Below are positions 48,701 through 59,783 of a stretch of 64,000 nt of DNA, one piece after another. The notes beneath the pieces are model-generated. The model worked only from the letters and a program-made list of their open reading frames with translations. It was not told the origin of the DNA and ran no database searches. The stretch is from Oopsacas minuta. Lineage: Eukaryota; Porifera; Hexactinellida; Lyssacinosida; Leucopsacidae. The position numbers were made by a program, and so were the translations under genes. The first letter of the stretch is position 1; each line of letters opens with the position of its first letter. The stretch spans positions 256,735 through 320,734 of the forward strand of contig JAKMXF010000311.1 in the NCBI GenBank assembly GCA_024704765.1. The letters are read 5' to 3'.

Positions 48701-49273
48701 GAGAAAGGAACTTTTTTGTCTACTTTTCTTTTTGATGAAGATGATTTTTTGATTTTCTTAGCTAAAATTTGAAGATAATGAGAAACTTGTTTCAGTTCCA
48801 TATGATGTATGCTTTGGGGAGGTATTTCATTATTTTATGACATTATAATACGAAATAATGACAATCTTACTATTATCTTGTTCTTGTAACAATTCTTTAG
48901 CTTTCTGGAATTCTGACTGTTCAGGTTCTTTCTTAGCTTTCTTTGATTTAGGAGCTGTAGGTTCATTATCATCTAAATCTAGTGCTTCTGCGAGACGTGC
49001 TACTAACTCAGCTTTCTTGCCAGCTGTATCCAAACCTATAGAATATTTGATATATATTAAACTCCCCTGTTATATCGAACAAGGATATATCGAAAATAGT
49101 GACGGGAGTTGAGAGTATATTCAAGAATATCTACCTTTCTCTTCTAGAGCTTCTCGTAGCTTTGCGACTGTAAGCTGAGAAGGTTTTATCTGCTCAACTT
49201 CTTTTGCAGCAGTTGTACCCTTTACGGATTTAGTAGCAGAACTAGTTTTAGCTGTCTTTCTTGTTGCTCTCAT
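45713..49273 (-). CDS. PARP3: PARP3-type mono-ADP-ribosyltransferase with N-terminal SAP domain
   Basis: Ten exons, all in phase: 49273-49135, 49035-48871, 48761-48562, 48376-48200, 47870-47729, 47493-47273, 47112-46960, 46794-46509, 46240-46094 and 45882-45713 (599 aa). Residues 31-65 are a SAP motif (PSQLTVAKLREALEEKGL, then TAGKKAELVARLAEAL). Residues about 100-225 are the WGR domain (YVIQLLQAG, HVWNRWGRV). The PARP regulatory domain follows (KKMPLGKISKGQIAKGFEAL, FYTVIPHDFGRQRPP). The catalytic domain shows the H-Y-E triad: His in LLWHGTN, Tyr in GKGIYFASE, Glu in SEYLIYKE. GLRIMPHSGGRVGKGIYFAS and the regulatory domain mark it as PARP3 rather than PARP1 or PARP2. PARP3 acts at DNA strand breaks. 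Human PARP3 has no SAP domain, so the head is notable. Confidence 0.93.
45932..46072. repeat. CTCCACAAACGGGG-family element in last PARP3 intron
   Basis: GGTGTAACCTCTACAAACGGGTTG to CTCCATTTGGAGATTACACTGTA. It occupies most of the intron 45883-46093. Confidence 0.7.
47895..48160. repeat. Two adjacent MITEs of different families in a PARP3 intron
   Basis: 47895-47968 is a CTCCACAAACGGGG-type copy. It is followed by a palindrome TTCATTTCGTAATGG...CCATTACGAAATGAA (47966-48000) and ATCTCCACAAAC. From 48009 a Tc1/mariner/pogo-like element runs to GTAACGGGAGTTGACTGTG at 48160. Together they explain most of this intron. Confidence 0.7.
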
Positions 49274-49851
49274 TACAATTTCAATTTTTTCTATTAATCT
49301 GCTAATAGTCTATACGTAGTTATATATTTTATTGAGTATATGCTGATAGTAGCAATGGATTCAGGCCTTTGGAATGTGTATGTAATTAATACAAAAATGA
49401 CAGAATTTGTTGGTAATTTTTGTGGTCAATTAGTAATTACAAATTCCAGAGCTATCATATTGTTGCTAAGGAATACCAGTGTAACAACACATGCAAATTA
49501 AAATCATATTCAAATCAGATTACAGCCAACTCCCATTATATCAAACCCGGATATAGCGAAGTCTGAAATTATACAAATATGGTCTCAAACGGTCAAAGTC
49601 TCAGTATTTAAATCAGTTATATCGAAGTAATTATCACGGTCCCTTGAGCTTGTAATATAACGGAACGAGAGCTGACTGCACGTGAAAATCCTTCCCAAAT
49701 ATTCAAATTTGATTCTACCACAAATATAGGATGAGATATGTTGATGAAATACCAAATATAAGGAAATACAAACAATTATCTAATCAGATGATATAGTTAA
49801 AATCAGAATATATGAACTTTTAATCAAGCTATGGACTCTTGCATGCATAAA
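49274..49851. other. Intergenic DNA between SCAPER stop and PARP3 start
   Basis: 578 bp. A Tc1/mariner/pogo-like MITE occupies 49521-49680 (TACAGCCAACTCCCATTATATC to GAGCTGACTGCA). The remainder should hold the PARP3 promoter and SCAPER 3' UTR. Confidence 0.65.
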
Positions 49852-52800
49852 TTATTTCTCAATACCGTAAAACTCATAAACTTTAGTAACATATTCTATT
49901 GGGAAGCGACATTTAAAGTCAAATTCGCCTTCATGAATATTTTTCAACTGTAGATCCATGTATACGGATAGCATTTCTAAGTTTAAATCTTTGCTTAGAG
50001 TATCGCGATTATTTTCATTATCAAAAGTCGCAGCAATTAAAGTTGGGAAAAGTATATTCTTCAATTCGGGTGATGAAAAATATTTGAAAGGCAAATCGAC
50101 GAGATGTTGCAAGATGGTGGGTAGCCGTCCGGACTGTATCGCGTCTTGGTTTTGAGTGGAAAACAGCACGAAATATCCAACTGAAATAATAAGTTGATCT
50201 AATAGCTCGTTATTACCGTGAAACTTTGAATAACCTATAAGATAACTGACTAGTAACTTAAATTCATTCACACGAGTTTCATCCGAGCCAACACCAGCCT
50301 GCATAGCCGTGTGATTAATCAGAAAAGCATTGTTTATGAAACCAAATGCGATTGTTGTAATCGCGATTGTACGCGGGGATAATTTAGGGGGCGATGCATT
50401 CTGCGGTTTCGGGGGTCCTGAGTGTAATATTATACTGTAGAGAAGCGAGGTCACGTTCATACTAGGAAATTGATTAAGCTTTGTGGAGAAGGTATGTGTA
50501 TGTGTATTTTCAATGTACTTTTGTTTCGTGTTAGAGACGATGTAACAATCTTTTTTCAGGTGACAAGTAATTATTTCTAAAATTTCCATAGATTTCAGTA
50601 CTATGCTCTCCGTATCTGTGTTTTCCATAGGACCGCAAACTACATTGAAAATTACGAATATTTGATCCATTAATCCAATAGAGAGTGCGTAGTTAATCAA
50701 ATCAAGGCATACTTCTTGTAAGATTGGCTTATTAACATGTTTGATTTCTGAGAGGCCTTTTAACGAAACCAGGATAAAGTTGAAGAGGGAAAGTATTGTA
50801 TCTGTAGCTCCGACATACTCAAAATCCTCCTTCATTCGATTATGAGATGGTGATTGCATTTGGTAATAGTACAGCATGTAGGAGCCCCAACGAGCGACCC
50901 ATAGTCTTACTAACTGTAAGAATATATCCAAGCATGTTATATAGCTCACACTAGCGACTATATAAATACAAGTACGCTCATTTATACCGGATATTGTCAT
51001 GAGACAGCTTGCTGTTGTTTGGAGAATTTTCCAGAAAGTTGGTGTTATCCTTTCGTAGAAATTGTCAATGTAATTACTGATGAAAATGAAAAGTTCACCA
51101 AAAATATTTAAACCATCGTTCTGTATGAATAATAGCGGAGCAGTATTTGCAGTTGCACTCTGTAGTAATGCGTTTTTTACTTCTGTTAACTGATGGGAGT
51201 TTTCCTCGATTAATCTCATCTTTTCCACTGGATTTATTTGCAAGATTAGAATTCTACTTAGACAGGTGAATGTCTTTGAGAACTGTAGCTTAATCGCACT
51301 ATTACTACGCACTGTACGGAAATCGAATGTAGGTATTATTTTCGGGAAATTCGCTTCAAGTTTTAATTTCAACTTTCTGGCCTTTTTTTTATCAGCTTTC
51401 TGTATGCCCTGTAGTTCTGTGGGTAGAGATTTGATCTCTCCGGTGTCAGTCACATCTTCGATAAACCAACGGTCACCCAATTTAAAATTCTTCTCCTCAC
51501 AATTTTCTATGTTATCTAACGCCTCGTGATGCCTGCTGGATCTGAAATGAGCTAGCAAGTACAATTCTGAATGGAGTTTTGTGTTGCAAATTTTGCATAT
51601 TTTTGATGGTTTATACGGGAAGAATGGGAGTATTGCTTCAGGGAAATTATTGCATGAAGTTACTTGAGATTCATTTGATTTTTCTGTATCGTTTTCTGTT
51701 TTTGATGGCTTTTTCTTACTTTTTACTGGCAATTTTGGGAAGTTTACACTCTAAAAAGAGATAAATATATATAACATGTACTCTAGGTATTCCCTTGATA
51801 GCTAGCATAATTAACCAAAAATAAGTTTCCCACTAATATTCCAGATTACTACCTCTTGTAGAATATACTTTTTGACCGCTTTCTTCCTCTCTAATGTTAA
51901 ATCTTTAGAGAGAGCTTCTTCCAATCTAGTCTTCTCTTTCAATTCTCTCTTTTGCTGCTGTCTTATTTCTCGTTGTTTTCTCTCCTCTGCTAGCTGAGCT
52001 AATCGAGCTTCTTGCTCTGCTTTTAGTTGTTCTTTCCTCTGAAACACGAAAGATATAATATTTACTTTAATAGCGGTTCCCAACCTTTTTCACCTGTCAA
52101 CCCCCAATACTAATTTCAACACATTATGTAGACTCCTCCCATAGACTGCAATACAAATCTTGAGATCCTGTTGCTCTCGTCCGTGGACTACCAAGGGAGC
52201 TATGGGTCTCTGATTGTGGACCGCTGAATTATAACCTATCAAAAAATCGAAACAATTTCTCTTTTGGACACGGTATTCCCAAGCATAATACTCAACATAA
52301 CTACATAAGTGCGAAATTTCGCGATATCCCGGAAAAAATGTGACAGTTGGCAAGTCTGCCATATTCGAGTAGTCACACGACTCCACTCTAGTTCGGATTA
52401 TTACTAACTATTACTCTTTATCATCACAAAAAACAAATAATTCGATTACTAATATATAACATATACAAAAATAGAATACTTCCTTATTGTGTCATAATAT
52501 TTTAGGAATAATTAATAAACTAATCATTTGAGCAATATTTGTAAGGAATTAAATTCTTAGAATAAAAATGATAATTTGATATTAAGCAAAATTTGTAATA
52601 TATGATTAGGTCAGTGATTATTATGCGTTTAGTAACTACTCGTATATAGCGAATCATGCAAAATATATAGAGTTTGTGTAATTGATTTAGGTGAAATGAA
52701 ATAGTATACCACACGACAAGTTATAGTTGAGGTTGATTGGTCAGGAACAAATTCTTGTAGTCATAAAGATAAATTACTAAATGCAATCAAACCTATGATA

Positions 52801-55800
52801 TATCAAATGCTCATATACTTATTGGAAACCTGGAATAGACATTCTCCTAATCATTTTGCCCTTTGTTGAAATGGACCACGTAAGTTGATATGACTTAAAT
52901 ATGTGTGAGTGAGTGACTATCAAAGAACATTTCTGCATAACCTCTATGACAGGACATACATAACCTCTATGACAGGACATACATAACCTCTATGACAGGA
53001 CATACATAACCTCTTTGATATTACCAAATTTAAGCAATATTTTCTTTACACTGAAAATCTTATATAGTAAACTCAGTGATAACAAGTCAGATATAACTAA
53101 ACTCTGGTTATAACAAAATGAAACTGGGGTCTCGAGTATTTTGTTATATAACAGGAGTTTACTGTAAGTATTTACATAGTCCACTTAGAAATGTCATTAA
53201 AACCATTACTACTTCTCCTGCTCACTCTCGTGCTGGTGATACAGGCAGACAATGACACATGTCCTACAGAAGTAACAAGAAGGAATGCCATACAATGCTT
53301 CACTTATCCCAGATCAAGATGTGTTACAGAAACACAAGTATTCTCAACTAACACTTCTCTATTCATAGGAAATAGTACGGTTGTAGATTTAGAATCAGAG
53401 CTACGAGTTTTTAGAGTGCTTAATAAACTGTTGGCGAATTTTACTGGAATGCAGTTAGGCTGTGAGGGATTCTACCAAACTCTTATTTGCTTATATCTAT
53501 ACACACCATGCTTTGAGGAAAAACCGTTGAGATTTTGTGAAGAATCATGTATAGCCATCAAGGAATCTCAATGTACAATTAATTCAAACCTCTTCACAGT
53601 AGTTGCCGAGACGTTAAACGATTCAATATTTAGCGAAGTTAATTTCGAAGATTGTACTGAATTAAACCAGCGCGTAGACGGTTATCCAGAGATAGAAAGT
53701 CAGGATTATAGTGCAGGATTAGGCTGTACATATGTTGGATTACCTGGTGCGAAAAATGCAGTGAACGGACAGGTTAAATTAGTGACAGATGACACACATG
53801 ATTCTACAAATATTTATGCTACGTCGTCAGATGGTGTAGTGCAAGTGTTGAATCTTGCGGCGAATATTTGGGGAGATGTTTGCATCGAGGAAGGGATGAG
53901 TGATGAAGAAAGGGAGAAAATTGCTCATGTCGTGTGTAATAGTATTGATTATCCAGGAGGACATACTGAGGTAAGGATCATATACACATATGATACAAAT
54001 TTCTAAACTGGGGGGTCAAGGAATTTGAAACAGCGGTTCCCAACCTTTACGCCCGTGGAGCGTGGACTCCCTACTGTCGCCCGTGGTCCACCAAGGGGTC
54101 CATGTTCTCTAAGTTGGGAACCGCGAACATCTGCCTTGAGGCATCAAAGTTTTTTTTGAAAAATTACGTTTCAACGGCTAGTCGAGTATGGAGATTCAAA
54201 TATTGATATTTTCAAATATTTTTCCATATGATTCAGTATATGATTGATCATATTTCACACTTTCTATGTAAATTCGATGAGTTTTATGAAATGAAATTTC
54301 TCTAGTCTTTTATCGGAGGACCTTCAACATCATCAGGGTACTATATGATAAACCAGCTAAGCTGTAATGGCAATGAATCTCAGCTATCTGACTGTATACA
54401 CAATGGTTATGATTACAAGAATTGTGCAATTGACAGGCGATTACATGTAAGTTGTAGTAAAGAGTTAGGATCTCTACGGCTAGATAATGAACAGAGAGGA
54501 GACCATATGGTATCTGGGGTACCGATTATACAGCTGACGAGCGGTGTAGCTGAATTCTGTGCGGACACGTTCACGATGGAAACCGGGAATGTAATCTGTA
54601 ATTATATTGACGCTTCGTTCCCAAACTTAACTATAACTTATTCTGGTCAGTTTGAAAATGAAGATATCGAATTGGCTACTTTTAATTGTGATGGAGGTGA
54701 AGCGCGTATTCTCCAGTGCGAACAGGTCAATATATCATGCCCATCGAATGAGAGAGTATTGATATTTTGTGAAAACTTAGAACCAGATACAAGGATTTTC
54801 ATCAATTTAACCCCCATGGAAAGCGTAATACTCGGAGCTAGTATAATAATACTCATTCTATTGCTGACCATATGTTTTGTTATTATAATGTTCTGTCGAT
54901 ACAGAAATACCACAAACAAGAAAATACAAGGGAATCTTTCTAATACATTAACAATGAGAACCATGAATACTTCTGTTTCTATCACAGGCCAATATCGCCT
55001 CCCACAGACCGCAAGCAATGGCTCCACTGCAACCAGACCCATCATAGACTATGATTATAACCCAAGAGGATACGCCATCGAAAACAAAAATAATTCAAAA
55101 TCTCTACCGAAAGAAGAAAGCACAGTAAGTCCAATACAAAACTACATGGTTACTACATTAGGAGCAGAGAGCCTACCTACGGATGTAGAGCTCACTAAAA
55201 ACTACATAACGGAGTATTGCGGGGCGGATATATGTGATTATTTTATACCTATGGATAAATTGGAACTTGGGGATAAAATTGGAGAGGGTGCGTTTGGGGT
55301 GGTGTATAAGGGGAAGATTCTGGAGAAGGAAGAAGCAGTTGCGGTAAAGACTTTGAAAGACTCTTTTAAAGATCAAGAGCTGAAGGAATTACTTCTTGAA
55401 TGTGCTGTTTTAAAGGATCTACAACATGCTAATATAGTGGGTAAGTTGAAACTGAATAAAGAACTCATTTTCACATTAATAGCCCAGATCTATGTATCTA
55501 TTAGGACACTGTTCCACCGCCCGCATTTAGTTTACCTACCATATCAATATTTTCATTATTTCACCATTTTATCAGTAATATTCAACTACGCAATACATTT
55601 ACTAAGTAACGGGTGAAGAGTAGTGAGTCATTGGTGCATTTCCATGAATTGCTACTTCGTATCATGATAACGTCATAACATACTGAAATGCCGCCCGCAG
55701 ACATCATAAGCGGAAACAAGTTCCTCATTATAACTATATTTACATAGGACTTTTGGCTCTCACATACAACGGAAGAAGGCCTTACGCAATTATCCCATTC

Positions 55801-58800
55801 ATGGCTAAAGGAGACCTAAAAGCATATCTAAAGAGTGTTAGAGTTAAAGCATTAAACTCACTGGAGCTTCCTGAAGAATTGAGTGAAAAACTATTAGCTA
55901 GAATATCACTAGACATAACTAGAGGAATGGAATACCTCACATATAAACGGTATGTACATAGAGATCTAGCTGCTAGAAACTGCGTATTAGATGAGGATTA
56001 CAGTGTGAAAGTTTCAGACTTCGGTCTGAGCAGGGAAATATACGTAGATGATTATTACAGGCACGTGGGCGCTGGCGAGAAGTTACCTGCGAAGTGGATG
56101 TCGCCAGAAAGTCTCGATGATAGTGTGTATGATGAAAAAACTGATGTATGGTCATTTGGCGTAGTGCTTTGGGAAATATACAGTCTAGGCCGTAATCCAT
56201 ATCCGGGAGTTGATAACCATGAAATTTCGGTGTTTCTTAAGAATGGTAAGCGAATGGAAAGGCCGAAAATGTGTCCTGTTGATATATACGATTTGATGCA
56301 GTATTGCTGGCAAGGGTCACCCGATCAAAGACCTACGTTCAGTATTATAACTAACTATCTAGAAACTTTGAATGTATTAGAAATTAGCCAGGATTTGCAT
56401 AAGAGTCATGTGATTGACTGTAGTGTAATAAAAGAAGAGGAAGACAAACTACGAGATTTAGAATACATCGAAGAGGATATAGAAAAGAGAAGACTGCATA
56501 GACAAGATGCTGTGTCGATACGTACACCCACGCCGTACACAGCTTGCAAAGTTATACGTTTTGAGCATCTAGCTTCACGCATTGATAAATCCGATCAAAA
56601 AGCATTCATGCTGAAGTGTGCTAAATCTGTATCAATGGATAGCAACAAGTTCAGGCCATGCGAGCATTACATTATACCCCACTTAAGTATGTCTATTCCT
56701 ATTAAAGATGAAGAGCACAGAGAAAGGACTCGATCACTGAATACTGTACGTATCAAATACACTCGACAGGAGAAGATCAATCGTCATACGTGGATTGGAT
56801 CAGTGAGTGGCGAGGATTCAGATAAATATCAGCCAATTGAATCGCCTTCTAGACGATTGATGATTCCACCACCAAGGCAACATAAGAATAAAACTAGAGG
56901 GAAATTATCTCAACAAAGTAGTACGGATGAGAGGAGGGAATTTACTAAAACTTCTAATTTTTAAATAGTAATATACTTTGAACTTTGAACTACGTAATGT
57001 TAAATTTGTGCATATTGTTGTACGTATGTATGTTTTGTGGACAAGTGAGTTAATTAAGGGCCTTGATTACTATTGGTTACTATTGATTACTAGTGAGTAA
57101 TTACGATTACTGGAATCTTGTACTCGATTACATTTGCAAACTCGAACAGGTTTTCATTTCCCTGAGGGTCGGAGTTACCGGATGTTAACTATATCTACGA
57201 TCGATTACATTTGATTACAATCGATTACAATCATTACAATCCAATTAAGCACAGGAGTTTCATGCGGCGCACGAAAAATATGGCCAGTGTAGTGTGCTTA
57301 TTTGGAATTATTTGACCACAACCACATATGGTCGTGAGTAATTACTATTATGATCATGATTATGATTATAAAAATTGTATTCGTAATCAGCACCAACGCT
57401 GTAATTACGAATATCTAACCTCATTTATAGATTGTATTCTCCGTTCATAATGCTGTTTCTTTGACATAGCAATCAAGTCTTTTCTCCCTGTAACTCCTTG
57501 CTGTTTCCTCTCTAGTTCATCTTGTAGCTCTAACTTACGGCTACTAGCACCCATCTATACAAAAATTACATAGAATAATCTCCAATAAAAAATGGATTAA
57601 AATTGTATCAGTAGCAATCTCAGGCTATCATTTGGAAAAACAGACAGATAAATTTGGAAATATTTCCCTAAATTTTTTGTAAAAATCCGGAATAATCCCA
57701 GAAATAACCCAGAATACGCACCTGGTTAATCAAGTGAATTTCGCTAACTTTTCGTTCTTCTTCCTGCGCTTTTCTTCTCAACTCATTCAAATGACTCTGT
57801 CTACGATCATTAGCTCCTTGTAGCTTAGCTTGCATATCTATTCTCTTCTGGACTCTCTCTTCATCTTTGGAAGCCTGCATTTCTTTGACCTTGTTGTAAA
57901 CATTGATAATTTTCGAATAGAAATGAGAATTGTTGATTTAATCGATTACGGTCTTATGTTACTCTCGTAATTAATCGGGACACAATGTTTTACCCAATTC
58001 ACAAAATTCCAAATTTTCCAGAAGGATTATTTTAAAAAAATTACTTTAGTTCGTTGTAACCGTAGTCGATCTTGCTTTTCTTCATTAATTTTATTTCTCT
58101 GTTCCTTCGCTTTAGCCATTCTTTGTTCTAAAGTCTCTCTTGATTCTCTTGGAGATTTCTTGTTAGAAGATGCTAGTTTCTCAGATAACTGTTTCTGTCT
58201 ATCTAATAATTACACAAAGATAACCACAGTATATTTACTGCTATTCAAACTAACAACATAAATACAAGATGGTCCTCTCTATGTGGTTATTAGCTAATTA
58301 ACCATGGATGGCGAATTTAGTATATTCTATTCAACTTTATGTAATAATTTTAGTAATAATTATATAACAATACTCACTACGTGATTGTTGTCCAAGTCTG
58401 TGATCTACTCCACTAGGATAAATAGTACTAAATCCAGGTCCTACTTCTATCCGTTGATCAGCTATAGTAGTATAAGCTGTGTGATGATGCTTGTAGTTAA
58501 TAAACCCGGGAGTAGGAGATACAGCTCGTGATGAATTGTGGGATATAGTACGTTGTATTACCTCGCTCCACAGCTGTTGAGGTGGGTCTATTAGGGGAGT
58601 CGTTTCAGCAGGAACCTATAAATTGAATCTCTTGATACTTTAGTATAAATATGTAAGAAAAACCGGTCTCGAATGTACAATATTAAGTAATACTCACATT
58701 TACGCTATCAGATATTTCTGTATTCATTGCACTAGGGGTTGGGTCTTGATTCCCTAACAACGGAGAATTGGTATCAGGATGTATAGTAGGTTCTGTAATA

Positions 58801-59604
58801 ACATCTTCTGTATTGTCTATTAAGTCATCAGAACAGGGAGAATTCGTGCAAGAGAGGATTAGTGAATTGTTTGGTGAGCTATTAGACTGCGTAGGAGATA
58901 CAACTTGTATATTACTATGCTGTGAGGATGCTGAACCTTCACTTAAGATTCTCTAAAAAAAGATTGAATATATTTAATGAAAATTATGGAATATTCGTTA
59001 TAAACCTTTTCTTGTAAAGCTTGTAGCTTTGAGTGTAAATCAAAGAATTCTTTACTGGAATTAATAAGAATATCTAACACAAGTTGACAGTCAGGCACAC
59101 TCTGTTCTGATTCACAATACCTATAAGAAATATACTAAAAATATCAATAATAATATCCGTAAATTAACGTAATAATCTTATGAGGTTTGTAAGCATGGTA
59201 AAATACCTGTATATATCTCTGAGTATAAAGTTCAACTGCTCTAACCAGCTCCAATGATCGAGTTTAATCGAGCCATTAGATAGAGTATTCTCTCTACCTT
59301 GTGATGACGTAATACTATGTTTATCATCATTATCAAAACTCGTATCATTCGAATCAACAATATGGTGTTGAAAATTCTGTTGGTTTGAATAGTCATAAAG
59401 TTGTGGCAATTCTGGACCAGGGAATATAGGTACACTCATCTGTGGATAAGCTCCTGGCATTAGGGTGTATGGTGCAGGCTGTAAGCATTGTAAGAGAGGA
59501 GGTTGTGATGGTATAAAGAAGTTTACTGGTCCTCCGATGCTTGTTGATGGTAGGAATACTTGTTCTGGTATTGGTAAGAGTTGGAAGCCTTCCAGAGATG
59601 CCAT
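49852..59604 (-). CDS. SCAPER: SCAPER (S-phase cyclin A-associated protein in the ER) homologue, 9 exons
   Basis: Exons 59604-59207, 59120-59006, 58952-58698, 58615-58378, 58202-58045, 57889-57722, 57554-57420, 52038-51853 and 51750-49852 keep phase (1,183 aa; human about 1,400). The SCAPER N-terminal helical domain spans the first exon join (WLEQLNFILRDIYR then YCESEQSVPDCQLVLDIL). A Ser/Asn-rich linker and a long charged coiled coil follow (EERVQKRIDMQAKLQ, EEERKVSEIHLINQ). A C2H2 zinc finger comes next (ICKICNTKLHSELYLLAH, then SSRHH). The C-terminal alpha-helical part ends with IQSGRLPTILQHLVDLPFKYF and LKNILFPTLIAATF. SCAPER binds cyclin A, associates with the ER and is linked to cilia. 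The intron 52039-57419 houses a complete receptor kinase gene on the other strand. The exon 4 donor could be 58378 or 58380. Confidence 0.9.
52073..52225. repeat. hAT-like MITE in SCAPER intron, upstream of the nested receptor gene
   Basis: TAGCGGTTCCCAACCTTTTTCACC to TGGGTCTCTGATTGTGGACCGCTG. Internal CTCGTCCGTGGACTACCAAGG matches the copy at 54031. Confidence 0.65.
52936..53016. repeat. Tandem repeat, 23 bp x 3.5
   Basis: Copies of CATAACCTCTATGACAGGACATA start at 52936, 52959 and 52982. A partial fourth starts at 53005. The array ends about 175 bp before the receptor kinase ATG, so it lies in its promoter or 5' UTR region. Confidence 0.92.
53191..56964 (+). CDS. Receptor tyrosine kinase with Frizzled-type CRD and SRCR-like repeats
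   Basis: Three exons: 53191-53970, 54306-55440 and 55748-56964, phases 0 and 1, 1,043 aa. A signal peptide (Leu-rich, residues 1-19) is followed by a ten-cysteine module, C24 to C155, with the Frizzled-CRD pattern CEGFYQTLICLYLYTPC, FCEESCIAI and SQC. Residues about 175-310 resemble an SRCR domain (closing LSCNGNESQLSDCIHNGYDYK then LHVSC). A second, more divergent SRCR-like unit runs to about 415. A transmembrane helix lies at about 431-455. The kinase (about 578-846) has GEGAFGVV, AVKTL, HRDLAARN, SDFGLS and the insulin/Trk/ROR-like activation loop YVDDYY. A basic C-terminal tail of about 200 residues follows. Frizzled CRDs also occur in ROR and MuSK, but with Ig and/or kringle modules. The ligand is unknown. 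The gene sits within a SCAPER intron. Confidence 0.9.
54031..54126. repeat. hAT-like MITE with clear inverted ends in receptor kinase intron 1
   Basis: CAGCGGTTCCCAACCT at the left mirrors AAGTTGGGAACCGCG at the right. 96 bp. This is the best-defined copy of the family in the window. It begins 60 bp after the exon 1 donor. Confidence 0.75.
55545..55735. repeat. Dispersed repeat shared with 61800-62030
   Basis: CATTATTTCACCATTTTATCAGTA, TAACGGGTGAAGAGTAGTGA, CCGCCCGCAGACATCAT and GAAACAAGTTCCTCATTA all recur in the same order at 61815-62030. It lies in receptor kinase intron 2. Confidence 0.65.
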
Positions 59605-59783
59605 TTGGTTGCTAGGTTACAGTGGTAAGGTATTTTAGCTTGCATACAGTGTAACCTCCACAAACGGCAGCGGATTGCCATAACAGAAAAATTGTACTTA
59701 GAGTTGTACTATAAAACTTTAATGCAAAAATATACATATCTTCACAATTAATAACACTACAATATTGTAATTCAGTTTGTTAA
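59605..59783. other. 179-bp gap between RPS6KC1 stop and SCAPER start
   Basis: Only 179 bp separate the two minus-strand coding sequences. A piece of the CTCCACAAACGGGG element (AGTGTAACCTCCACAAACGG) lies at about 59648-59668. The RPS6KC1 polyadenylation site and the SCAPER promoter must share this gap, or SCAPER has an unseen upstream exon. Confidence 0.7.

Noticed and set aside
52936-53016. CRISPR-like array
   Set aside because: Copies are directly abutting with no unique spacers, and the genome is eukaryotic. It is a plain minisatellite.
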